Shown here: positions 11,206-24,600 of the stretch, piece by piece
Layout of the letters: each line of letters starts with the position of its first letter
Numbering within the stretch: the first letter of the stretch is position 1
Assembly (NCBI GenBank): GCA_013433145.1
Contig: CM024173.1
Coordinates: 6,592,322-6,656,321, forward strand
DNA: 64,000 nucleotides
Reading direction: 5' to 3'
DNA from: Ascaris suum
Lineage: Eukaryota > Nematoda > Chromadorea > Rhabditida > Ascarididae
Position numbers and translations under genes: made by a program
The notes under the pieces: model-generated
Told to the model about the DNA's origin: nothing
Database searches by the model: none
The model's input: the letters and a program-made list of their open reading frames with translations, nothing else

Positions 11206-14200
11206 TCGTGCGTTTTATAAGTTTGTGTCAACCACTAAGTTAATTAAAATATGACTCATTTTTTTCGTGTATTCATTTTGTGGCAAATTGTGGAACGGAA
11301 TGGTCAAGTAGTGAGATGAAGAAGCGCTTTTGGCAGCAACTTTTTTGGCACATCTTTATACATGTTTCATGCTTCATTAAGCGGGATCTGCTTAACTTTT
11401 TGTTGTAAGAAATGTTCCTCATTCAAAAAGCTAAGCGTAATTCTCAAATGATGCGTTTTGTCGGAAAAAGGGCATTTATTGAGAGAGGTATTTGTATCGT
11501 ATAGAGCGAACAGCTTGGATAAGATTACCTTCGACTAAGTAGAAAAATCCTCTTAAAATTCTGAGAGGAGTGTAAATCCTGAAGCTTCATTCGTTAGCTA
11601 AAGAAATCGGGCACTCATTAAGTGCTGAAAATATTGCGTCACCTTTTATATTGCGTCAGAACTTTTTTCATGGTGCACAGCGGTTCTCAAAATTGATCAG
11701 GTCAAAGAAATTGCATCCTCTGGAAGGAACTTTTACAGGTGAAAGAATGTTGGAATCAGAAAACTGCGTATGAACTCGACAGTAAGTTTTTAAAAAGAAT
11801 AGTGCCCACCTTCGAGAACATTATCGAAGCGGCCCGCTTGACAGTAATCGTGCATCGAATCGAAATGGGTCATAAATAAGAGAAAGTAGTGCGAGGCATA
11901 TAAAATAGTGACAAAACTCATTGAGAGAAAACGACAACTGTTTTATGTAATGTGATATCAACGAAACCATAGACAATTGACTTCACTGATATGAAACACA
12001 TTCTACACAACAAGTGAAGAAAACATAAGAAAGAGGAGTGATAAATGAGAGAGGCGATCAAAATATCAAACTTATTAGATGAATCGATAAGTCAAAGATA
12101 TTTGCCTTTAAAAAACACCTGTAATATTACCCGAGGTGAATTTGCAAACAAAAGAACAGCGAGTATCCAATTGCCCCGTTTAATTGATGACCGCTAGAAT
12201 ATCTCTGACTAGTGACCCCGAAAAAAAACTGAAAGCAATTTCTTAGCGCACCAACGACATCACTGCATTTTTCTTCTGCAAAACATTAATCCAACTGAAT
12301 AAAAATTCATTCGAGGAATCTGTTAACGTGAGTCTTTTAATGATATTTCTAGCGAGGAAGAAGTACGCCTTTGTTTAACGGCAGGGTTTGTATTATGCAA
12401 GAATGAAAAGCTGGTATATTAAATGAGAGGAAAGATGTGAATCCCGTTTGGTTTGAAAGAATGGAGTACAAGAACAATAAGTTTGAAGCCCCGTTTCCAC
12501 CTCATTTCGAGAGATGAAGCCCTCTTGTTTGCGAAAGGTAGCAAAACGAATATTTTAGGCAGTGCCACAGCATGAAATGGGCTAATGATCTGCTGAGGGC
12601 ATTAGAAGTACAATGCATCACAAGGGAACGTAAATTAACGATGTGTGTTCGTTGCCTATAGATCAACTGCGGCTCATCTTTGACAGCTCTACAACCTCAC
12701 AAACAAATACCCACCACTTTTTACGATACCTCGAGTGTGCACTCGCTCTAAGCCAACAAAATTGCTCTTTCTTGTCTATCAGTAGAAGGGCACGACAGTT
12801 GTGTCGCCATGTCGGATTACTCTCCTAAATATAATTTCTATTTTATGTTATTACTCAAAAACGTAGTGGTAAGCGGTGTAGCATAGAGAATTGTAGCGTA
12901 GGATGACATACACATATGACCGGAAACAAATGCGAGAGACACCCACATGTGTGCAATATGTAACACTCCGCATCGGAAGTATACTACTCTATAGTATAAG
13001 CATGAGACCACAAATCTTGTTTCGATTTGTGATGGAATGGCACGATAGCAATCGAAACATTGCCATATGAAAGCGCTTTATAAGGCAAATAGAATAGCGA
13101 GATTTGCATATTACAGGCGAAATTTTTTTGGCAAGGAGGAAATCTTTTCGTTGGTCGCTGCAAAATGGGCGATGTTTCTCGCGTTTCCCAGCATTGGATC
13201 ATAGGCATACAATATTCCGCGCTGCAAATTCATCTTATACTTTTGATTGAAAACGTGTTGAAGAAAGCGATAGTTACCTCATATGCACATGAACATTTCT
13301 CTCTCCGTAAAAATTTGGCCTGATTTAGCATATTCTACGGTGAATAACAATGCACATTCGTTGATAAATACGAATGCTTGTGCACAAACTTGGTTCATAA
13401 AATCTCTACTATAATCTGTTGTCTGTGCCATTCACCTCGTACGCATGCTGGCTCGATGACTGCTGGAGGATGCCTTCCAGTGACTGATACTTCGAGTTTA
13501 TATGCAATAAAAACCATTTCCTCCCTGCATGCTACCATCGGCAAATGAACGAAATATTCCATTAACCGCAATAAAACATGCATCAGTTTGCAACATTCGC
13601 TTTATATTTTATCAGCGATTGACTTATTCGAAACGAATTGAAGCGCATTGCATAGGCACGGCGCAGTTTCTTACCTCATATTCACGTTTGATTTCGCATG
13701 CAAACGTCAAGTGGCTTTAAACGCAAAGAACATAGTGATATTAAGTTCAAGTGAGGTGCTTTTAATAATTTTCATTTAATTTAGAAATTAGATGTTTTTA
13801 GTTTTGTGGACCTCAAGTGACATTCAACAGTAATTAAGTTCAAGTAATTCGTTTAATGAATTAGATGTTGATGAAGGGTTATGAACCGAGCTCCGGTCAA
13901 CCAATCGACCTCAACAACTCGCCAACTTCATCAATTGCAGCTCCATAATTACTTGGATCTCAAGCGGCGTTTAAGGGATAGCGTCTAACGCGCATGAAGA
14001 TAATTTGTCGACTATGTGATGGAAATACTGCATTTCAAACACTAAACAACCATCAAACATATCAGTTATTTCATCATTTATGAGGCCAGTCTGCTGTCTG
14101 TACCGAAATTCAAGCTGGCTTGATGCTCAGAAAGAATCCTGCTAGGTAAACTGCCTGAGAACAGGTCGATTGCCGATTTTCCTCCATTGAACTTCGGAGA

Positions 14201-14999
14201 TTGACCATTTGACGACCAAACAATAGATTATGCAACTCTTAGCCCTTAGCCCTCGGATACGAGCAGCTCGAACTGGTCATTGAATAGGAATCGACAGTTG
14301 GATTTTATGAACTGCGCTTTAGGGAAAGTTTGCTGCACTATACTTCCACCATTTGTGGAGTAGCGTTTCAGGACGCTGTTGCAGGATGCATTCTTGTTAC
14401 AGCATTAAGTTGCGAGCACACATCTCTATAGTAATCACCCTCCTACGCTCAATGCCGTTGGTTATTTCCTTGCGTTTTCACACTGTGTTTCCTCATAAGT
14501 GGAAAATTTGCAAACTCTTTGTGCTCCTAGCTGAGGTGTGCTTCCTCTTGCTGACGTATCCAACCTCATTCTAAGGCACTGGGAACGTTGCAGCGAAATT
14601 CTTCATAAAGAGAACAACAGTTTTCGCATTTCATTTGTAGAAGATCGACATGACCGGGTACTCTTATCCTATCGAAATGAACGTTTCTTTCATTTTACTA
14701 GGAAACTTCTGAGCAGAAAGTTAGGTCTGCATGAATCATTTTTAGTTATTGTATAAACTGTCATTCAGATTCTCTCCAATGTATCACTCGGATTCTCTCC
14801 ATTGCTTTTCTCCAAAAAATCGACATTGTCTGCCTTCGTCGTGCTGGCTCTCACTAAAATACAATGTCGTCTTGGTTGTTGGGCCGTCATCCCTAATTTC
14901 TATGCATCTCTTCATCGCATTTATCAAAAATATTAGCACCTTTTCAGCGATAACACAACAACATAAGGAATCAAGGCGAACTGCCGGCAGTGCTTATTA
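11206..14999. other. intergenic, nothing supported
   Basis: AT-rich sequence with only short open frames (about 60-75 codons) in several frames and no domain, signal peptide or phase-matched exon pair that I could see. One CACCTG E-box is at 12116-12121. Confidence 0.5.
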
Positions 15000-15600
15000 T
15001 ATCTGTTTAGAAATGTTACCAAGCAATTTTTGGCAAACAGCTCATCCCTTCACGGCTACCACAGGTGTTCACTGGGAAGTCCCCGCTGAGCATCGTTTGA
15101 GGACTTGCCGATGCGATCAGCCCATATGTGCCCGAGATGAAGAAACGCGTGCGCGAGTGTGGTGCGTGTGTGTAGGGCGTGGTGCGTGTAGGACTGCGAG
15201 CTAGCTGGCTGGAAAAGCTTGTTGTTGAAGAAGGCCAAGCAAGCGCAGGTGTCCACAAAAATGAGTGCCTGCCGTGAATAGCAGGTATCGATCGGTGAAC
15301 GAAGCCGTGGGGCAGCCAGCTGCCTCGAACAGGAGTAGGAAACAGCAAGGTTTGTGAACACACCGGCGCTTAGAGCCGTCTGCTTGCAATACGACGATCA
15401 AACGAGCACGCCATCGACGGTGAGGCATCGGACGAGCGTGACGCGAAGCGAGGTCCATCTGCGACGTACGTGGCTGCACACCTCCGTTGGTGCAATTAAA
15501 GCGAGACTCCTCGACTGAGATGGGAAGCGCATTGAGCACCGTTTCTCGATGCTAGCTTTGTGCGCATGGGCACAGCACACCGATTGCCTCTACCTAAATG
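15000..15600. other. GC-rich island, possible regulatory or unrecognised exonic DNA
   Basis: This stretch is clearly richer in G+C and CpG than its surroundings. Long frames are open on both strands (up to 115 codons on minus, 151 on plus extending from 14749), which GC-rich DNA produces by chance. It contains a GTGTGTGT-type run at about 15150-15190 and two CAGGTG E-boxes (15062-15067, 15246-15251). No protein domain is seen. It could be an enhancer, a promoter of an unseen transcript or an exon. Similar islands occur at 21340-21650 and 22640-23080. Confidence 0.35.
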
Positions 15601-18600
15601 AGAGGCAGACATACGACTGCCGCATTCAGCACCTAATTAGGTTTCACCGACCACTGCCATATTGGCCACAAACACATTCCCATTTTACAATTTACTGACA
15701 CTCTCCTATCACTCACTCTCGTAATTCCATGTTACCAACTGCAAATCCATCGCAGACGCCAGCTGAAAGCTTCAGAGGTTAGCTGACAGAAACTTTATAA
15801 GAAACGAGTGAGATCTCAGAACAATACAAAATCGTTAGAAGTTGGCGAAAATTGTGCCGACCGTACAATCATTCTATCCTCATAAATGCAAAAAATATCG
15901 GGATCTGGCGGTCATATTTGCGGGATGATATAAAAACGATCGAGATGAAACAGCTGTCCAGTTTAGGATGGATAGTTCTCGAAAGAAGAGAGAATTTCAT
16001 CCATTTATATGCAATAAAAGCCGCGTGTGAAGTCATCAGAAAATTGTGCCAAAAAGGAGGTTTTGAAATGACATCACAAGCATCTCATTCTTTAAGCAGA
16101 TTTGATCTTCCGTTGTTCGTTAAGTACGTATAAGGTGTAATACATCCGCAAGGCATGAATCATTTTCATTAGCGGCATAGTGCGCGTGCAGCACGGTTCA
16201 TTTATGCCCTTTCATTGGCACATTGGAAAGCGAAACAGGCGATAAGTTGCTGTTAAGAAAGCATTAAGCGGACAGTGATAAGCACAACAGCATTAAGCAG
16301 ACAAACACTCGAAATAAAGAAGCAACGATGCTAACATAAAAGTTAATATATCGAAGTATATAAAAGTTTTCCAAATTATCGCCGTTCGCTGGTGGAAATA
16401 ATCGTGCATTCACGCAAAGAAATTTGAATTCAGCTGATAAGCACATTTCGCAGCGAGATCGCTTTTATTTTATGCTGAAGCTCTGTGCTAGCTCTTACGG
16501 TATTTCCGAATCATGGAGAACATTTAGATGGCGGTTGAAATTCCAGCAGCACTAGAATGTTATCTTCAGTAGGTTTCAATCAAAAGTACTCATGCTGCTT
16601 CGCGCAGTAGGCTTATCACTCAGATTTCGTTAATGTTCTGTGAGGAATACCGTACAAAAGTACTTTTTGAAGGAGAAATCTCAATTTACTATTATTGGTG
16701 ACCAAGAAGCGATATGGCATCAAAGGTTATGGTGTAGCAATCCGGGAAAGTGATACGGCTTTATGAGATATTAGCTTTCTTGCAACTGATATCTGCAGCA
16801 TCTCATTGCACATTTAAAACAGTGTATGTTATCAATAGAATTAACTGCATACTTTTATAACAACCGTTTACGCTTCCTTATGCTGCGCTACTTCTATGTC
16901 CCGTTTTAATTTAACTGTTATTCTTTAAGACCTTTCATGAAAATGGAGAGGGCCATTTGCTTCGTGCTCACTGTATTTCAGAGATGAAGCTTTTCGTTGG
17001 GTGCTAACGGTCAGTAGTACTCTCGATGTAATCGCAATTAGCACATGTGCATAGCAGAAATGGGTCAGAAGTATGCGATGCGCATTACTCCAAGAAGAGG
17101 ACTTTCATATGAGAATACTGCAACGCGCCAGATGGGAGTAGGCTTAACCCGAGGACATGCTGCCTCAATTGCACCTTAATGATGCTGTAGAGGGCGTGCC
17201 ATAGTGCGTACCCCCCATTGCTCGATGCTCATCTCCTTTCTTATCCACCTTAGGGTAAACACAATTAGGCGACACTTGCACGCACATTGACAGAGAAAGA
17301 CAACAGCTCCCCTGCCTTCCGGCACTGACGAGCTCAGGTTCCCACATTTCTCTAATGCAATTCATCTGCTCTTACGAACGGCACACATCCAAGGGCATAC
17401 GCATTACCATCTACTTAAAACGAACGAGCGATTTTGAGTTCTTCATTCCTAAGCTAATATGACAATCCGCACTTTGCAGCGCCCTTTCTCCATTGGCAAC
17501 ATCTCCCCCGTGAACAGCTAAACAAGCTGCTGGGTCGTGCCGTTCAACTGCAAGAATATCACCAACTACAATACCGTTTCATGCGCGATCTCATTTTGAA
17601 GTCCCTGAAGTACTTTATTCCCTATAGAGAGTATGACCAAAAACGACAATACAAGTTTTGTTGAGGCTACCATCCATACTTCATAATCACAATTATATGG
17701 CTTAACGCACGAATAAATGTGGTGAGTTTTGCAGAAGCAAAAACAATTCCAAGAATATTCGCATATTCTCTTCGCATATCATTGGCCAATAAATATAAGT
17801 ACTTTTAGCGTTCTTTAACACAGCAGAGCATCTGAATCTTAACTTTCCCGCAAACTTGTAGCATAACAGTGGCATATCTATCACTATGACATTACTTGGA
17901 GTTCGTTGCATGGCTTCTGTCAAAATATCCTAGTCCTTACCAGCACCAAGCTAGTTTAGTGAAACGATCACGTATTTATTGCTAAGATGTATCGCTCAAG
18001 CAGCTAACGAGAGTTTCGCAAAAGGTATGTTACCATAGAAACGGAGTGTTAAAGTACACACCACTTGAAAAGATGGACGCCTACCGTAGCCAGTGAGTTA
18101 TGTCGATCGGTAATCACTCTCAGGAGCGATTCACAGAAATAGAAGGCAGATGTTCGGCACAAGCAACGACACGGGGTAATTTACATGAAACGCGTCAAGT
18201 TCTTTATCATATGCGTGAACAAAGTGGGCAAATCGCTCTTGGGGGACATATGCGGATGAAGCCGAGAGGCGTATATAACCGGTAGTGGATGTAGCGCGCG
18301 ACTAATGCATCCCGAAGGTGCCATCACGAACCCACTTTCCATTATTTTTATGTGCCTTAGTTATCGGTGAGCCGCACAATTCCCGCGGGTATGAAGCCAC
18401 TGCTCAACCACCACACCCAACATGCCGAAAGCGATGCTCACCACTACCGCCGATGTCGCTCTGCTATTGTGCCATCTGCTTTTAGTGCATGTTTTGGCGG
18501 TACAATACACTTCCTGTCATTTCAGGTATCACGAGTATGCACTTGCGTATGCCACCCTTCAACCATAAGGGATGGGTTTGCTAATCTCACTGATCTCCGC

Positions 18601-21600
18601 ATGCTTGTTTTGGTTTTCGCTGGTAGGCATAGGACCAAGAGCATTGCGTTATGCTGCAAATTGCGTACTTTCAGCGTTACTTTCTCAATCATCGAGGAAG
18701 TCCTCATACAAACGGATTGAAACGATGAGCGAATGAAGAATATGAAATTCCGATAATAACTGGAACCATTTTATTCAATTCGTTATAGTTGCAACAGAGG
18801 GCTATAAGAATTAAGGCAATAACTGACTGAATTAAGATAAGCCATGACAATTTCAACCAGTATCTATTAAAAAGACCAGTTGCTATCGATAAAAGCATAT
18901 GCACACATATGCGGGAATGGAGAAAAAAATGCAAATTTTTCGTTGTAAATTAGCTCGACAATAAGCCACTGTTATGCAAATTTGATAAACAGCTATTATG
19001 CAGTCATAAGTATTGATTACTTGATCGCAGGTTTTTTTTCTAAGCGGGGGGGGGGAAGGTGGGGGATTATTCAGTTTACTCACAAAATGCGATTACCGAC
19101 ATATTTCTGGCGATTTGTCGTATCGGTGAAGCAATTTTGCTGGTGAGTTTTGTTGATATTTGACGCTTATTAGCACCGAGCTCGTTTGGAGAAACGTACG
19201 TCGAGATTAGTCTTTATAAACTGCCCTTCCATTATGGAAGATGCTAGCTTTATCCTCGACTATATTTTAAACAATAATTTCGTCTAATAGAGAATAACCA
19301 TCAGCAAAATATTCGCGGGAATTTCATAAAACTTTTGTTGCCATTTATCATTACAAAAGTGCAGTAATTGTTGCTGATTTACATGCCAGTTGAACATTTT
19401 TTCGATGTCACCAAATTCATCGAATTGGCATCATTTTAATGCGCTGGGAATGCTCAGAATAACATTTTGAACATTTGGTCTGCGATAAACTTTTCAGTTA
19501 AATTGGTCGACGATTTCTTCAAACTGGAGGTAAATAGCACAAAAATATCGCCTCTTCAGTAGCACATACGCATTTTCTCGCAAAGTTTATCATTTGAGTG
19601 CTGTCGTCACACAGTATGCTCCATTCGAAACCACGACTGAGCTTCTTAATGAAACGTTGAAAGACCAATTGCAGTTGTGCTTCAAAACCACAACTTATCC
19701 TTAATAATTGTTTCCTCCTATTCAGGTTGGGGTTAAACGGACTCTTTACGAATTCAGTAAGTTAAGTTACGAAAATAAGATATGTTATTTTAGTTAATGA
19801 GGAAAGTAGACCTGACTGATGTTCTTTGAATTACGGTGATCGACAAACGTTTTTCAAGCTTGTTCAGTGGAGTTTCTAAATTGATGAGGGATCACATCAT
19901 TCGCTTCGCATTGCAGTCAGCACTGTAGCTGTGCTGCATAAATGCACATTTTCTGCAGAACGCAGCTAGCCGTCTTCAGTTCGGAAAAAGTTTATTGCGG
20001 AAACGGAAAGCGTGAGAGAAGTAGTAAAACCCAGCAACGCGCCGTTAATTCTCGCAAATTTATTAACACCATAGAAATGCAAGCAAATCCACCAGTATAT
20101 TTTTGCAATTTTCACGAATAAATAAGACAGTGTTTAAAAATCAACGTCTGTGAGTGATAGTGAACGCTTAAATTCTCTCGTTATGAACCTGCTGATTGGC
20201 GTAAACGAATCGAATTTCGCGACAGTATTTCGAATATTTTATGATGAATTGTGCAGCAATATCGAACATTATTATAAACTAAACACGCAGTAGAAATTGG
20301 GCAGAGCAGGAAACAGGTCAATAAAGCAGTGGAATGCTGTGGGAAATACATTTCAGCATTCGCAGCAAACAGCTATGCGAAGAAGACCAATGAAATGGTG
20401 AAAATGACTCCATTATTCGATGCATAATACGAAAATTTGCACTCTACTTTTATACGCTGAGAATGAATGTGCGATAATGTTCAAAAAACTTTCTACGGCA
20501 ATTCTGAAAAAAGAACATCTGTTGCCTAGTTAGTAGGTTTATAATCAAAAAGCATGCATTTACCGAGAGCACTAATGGAAACAATTGTTGACTGATGGAG
20601 CGACTAAAGACAACAGATGGAAGCTTCATAGTCTCATGAACGTTTAAGAGCGGACTACGATCACTCCTATAATATGATCGAGAACTCAGTTCGAAAAGAG
20701 CTACAACGTTTTGTGGAAAAAGTCATGAAGCAGACAATACGGCGCTGTTAAATATTGGAAAGTAATCAAAAGAGAGAGATTTGTGTGACTACCTCACTAG
20801 AAGCAAACAATTTATCACTCGGCGTGCTCATCTCTCTTGTTTCTCAAAAACTCGACTCGTCACTAAAGTGGTCAACTAGTTTTGATGCAATGAACTTTGC
20901 ATTAATTTGTTCCCTGTATCCATTCACAAGTGTATTTGTCTTTCAAAGATCAGTTAAAAGGGACGATGACTCCTTGAATCGGTGTTCCGAAGATCGCTGA
21001 GCAAACTGCTGGTCGTTCAGTATTAGCGAAAAAAGAGCAAGCGCAATATGCACTGAAAAGATGGATGGGTATTACGCAAATAAATGCATCAAATTTACAA
21101 ATTATTGCCCATTGTATGAGATATTCAGAATTTTACAGTCTCTTTGGGTATTGAGTCATAATATCGCTTGACGACTCCAATTTGAGTCTGCTCAATCATT
21201 TCTAGGAAACAAATCAATGCTAGAGGCTGTCGATGACTGCCACGACATAGATCGAACTGTGTCAATATTTGCGCAAGGTAGATATTTGTGCATTTGCGTT
21301 TATATGAAAGATGCGTAATTTCGATGCTCGTTGAACGCGTTCTCCCCTCGGGGTCAATTGGAACGTGTCGCATTGATGGGAGGCGTCCTCACGGGGCGTG
21401 GCTATGAAGCGCCTGATTCCAGCCAGATCTGAAGCACCACATGAGTAGCGCAGTGTTTAGGATGGCCGTCCAGACTAAGCGCCAATGCGCGCGCCTCACC
21501 ATTTCTGGAGCACGCTTGCTGTGATTCTTGAAGCGGAATTTCGCGCACCAATCAGTCACCGCACTTTAAGGAAGGTTTACTGGTGGAGAACTGCCCTGCT

Positions 21601-24600
21601 CAGCAACGCGGAACCGTATATGGGTCATTGATCAGCGAGAGAGACCTCGTTTTCCCTACAAATGCTTGACGAATGCCTACCGTCGATGTCTAATCATTGT
21701 TGAAAGCAGCTTGTACAGTGCACTAGTGATATATTGCAAATGTGCACTATTCTTGAAATTGGCCGTATTTGCGTTCTTACTTGCGTGATATAAAGAAGGT
21801 AGTTGTGTCCTCGTCATAAGCGATTATTGGGTGGTGAGTTTGATATTTACATGCAGAATTTGAGTGAATAGATCATCTTACCTCCTTAACTAGATATCTT
21901 ACTGATTACTGGTTATGAAAGTCGCACAACTGTATAATTGTCCCCCAACTCGACTTACCCTAAGCTCTAATATTGTGGAAGATGCTGTTTATATAAAATG
22001 TGTTGCTGCGAAGTGAGCACAAAGACTGTTATATAAGTAATTCATATTTCATCAATAAATTGAAGGTTTTTTGCATCCAAGCCCAATTACACTTAATTCC
22101 GTAACGTGATGTTTTATTCAACTAGATATTCGCAGTTCTTATTTATAAAACCAGTCATAATGGAACGAACGGCACGAATCTTATATAATTCCGTGAAATA
22201 GATAACTCTACTTCTCAGTAACTCAGTGCCAGCTGATGGGCATTCAACGGTGCACTTGCGCCTTTTTGAAACGTTTCAATTCTTCAACATTTTTCTAATC
22301 GTACTTAAGTAATTTAGTAGTCTCTGTAAGTTGATAGAGACGAAAGGCTGAGGAAGTGAACAGCTCCAAACTTCTAAAAGACGTTTTAGGGAGCCAAACG
22401 TAACTATTTAATCGAGGTTGAAGAAAAGAACCACTCGATTTGATACTCAAATAGCTTTTTTTTGTATCTTTCACTGAACTTGTTTTGCTGAAACGTTCAG
22501 TCGTTCACCCAATGTAATATTATTTAAAGGCAGCAGTAGTGAAGGTAGAGTGGAATGGTTGCACATTTTTAATCGAGAATGCTCGTGACAGCTGTTGAAA
22601 TCTGAACAAGCAAAGTTGTGCAGTTGCGTTCATAAATGGTGATGAGTAGGCAAGACGGTTCGAGCCTTGCTTAGGTGAGCGCTGTTCGTTGCGAGAGCAC
22701 GCTGAGAAAGCACCCTCCAATCGGCTTTTTGCTGTTCTTCAAACAAATCGCACGTGCGCTCGCCAGGTGCGCTACCGCTTCCTCGCATTATTGCGCACTG
22801 CCGACCGGTTGCCACCTTTCACGGCTACCGTAGTCAGTGATGCACACCTGTCTCGCCGCCGTCTGCCAGCCGCATGCATAACCCTTCGCATTACTCCAAA
22901 AACGGTAACCGTTGTTGACATTTGTGATGCACTATATAGGCGCTGCTGGATCGCAGCTGCGTTGCGCGAGTCGGCAGCTGTATGTGGGCGAAAACCTGCG
23001 AAGACGTCGAAGGTAGCCGCTGCGAACTGTCCATCTAATAAAATATTCCGCTTCTTTTGCATAGTAATGCTGTCTACGACTCCTCCGTTTAATTTTCAGT
23101 AAGAATTATGAGTGCGGTATTGTTTATACGATTATTTTTCAATAGTGTGCTATGATTCTCTTGTAATATCTTTTATCAGGCGTCGTGTGAAGTGAAATGC
23201 AACCTAAAGCTCATTCAGTAAGTTGTACGACGCAAGCGCAGACAAGGCGCCGGTTTAGTGGTGCACTCTTTGAGACCACACTGGATTATGAAAGCATTAT
23301 TGAGATTAGGCCTCAAGTTTAGAGTTTCCTCCGTTACACGTTTTCTGCAGCTCCGCACTTCAAGGAAACACTGCAATTGCATCGCCACATCAAAAGAAGA
23401 TGGCAAATGTTTTTATGGCGTCCTTTTCCTACTCTTTCCCATTCCATCTCCCCTCCTCTTTGCCGTCCTTCCCAAGAAAAAATTTGATAACCAAAATGAA
23501 AGCTCCAACTTAATTTATTTAGGGAATCTGCAGCCATAATTCGTTTGGTGTAGTCAACTCATTCTTTCCTTCAGAGGTAAAGCTTATTTAAGCCATTCAG
23601 AACTGAGAGGAATTCGGCCTTGGACCCCTTTTAGTTAGGAGCAAAAATTATCGGCGCAAACGATGGGGGCTATGAATAAGAAAAGGCATCCCTCGAAATA
23701 ACCGCTAATTCCTACCGCTAAAATATAAAGTTTCATTCGCTATGCAACGCGAGCATAAACCAATCTAAATTGATCACTTTTCTGTATTTGTGTAAGCGAT
23801 AAAGCTTGAAAATATATAAACAGGCTGGAAACTTCGCACTTGCAATGAGGCACATTTCCGAGTTTTCATTGTAATAGTCCCATAGTCATATGCATCATAT
23901 GTGTTGACCATGTGATTCTTTCTTTAGATATCGTACATTCAACAGAACGGAGTTGAGCCTTTCCCGCTGATGATCACCTCACCGGCTAGCTGGCAAATTG
24001 CATTACGCGAAATATTTCTTCAGTAAAGAGATTTATATTTAAAGATCGATATTGAAAGCGCACATGCAACCGATTGAAACCAATACGCAGCAAGAGAGAG
24101 CTATTTACGATTACTGCTGTATTTTATAAATTCTCAACAACTTCATGAAGACAGGCACTCAAAAAACGCATAATAGTTCTCATCTTAAATGTGCTCAGGG
24201 AATGCGAGCATGAGCAAGCCATATGCTAGGCACTATGGTATCACCTAGTGAATCCAAACACAATTTTATTCTCTTGTATTTTTTGAGATGAAAATTTTGT
24301 TTATCTTTAGGTATTTACCGTGTGCGTTATTCTAATTATTATTGAACCTCGTTTTCGAAAATTCGGTGATTCGCAAAACGAGCAATATAGCACGGTTCGT
24401 GCTCGTTCAAAGAAATCCTTTGTTTGCAACTCACTGTCTCAAATGATGGATGTATATGCAACTGACGGTTTTGTACCTAGACAACACTAACCTGAACCAC
24501 CTCAGTACGTCGTTGTTTGAATCACAGCCAATTAAAACACTGTTTTTTCTTTGAGGGAGAATTCCTATTGGTAGATTTCTTGATAAAGCAGTACTTGTTG

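Noticed and set aside
14749..15204. Longest open frame of the window (151 codons, +)
   Set aside because: No ATG at its left end, no domain, overlaps long open frames on the other strand, and lies in a GC-rich island where stops are rare.
22640..22690. GGTTCGAGCC resembling a tRNA B box
   Set aside because: The surrounding bases form no T-arm with a 7-base loop, and no A box or acceptor stem is found upstream.
22689..23102. 137-codon plus frame, Arg/Ala-rich, with overlapping minus frame
   Set aside because: Composition follows from local GC richness. No domain or ATG-plus-splice structure.
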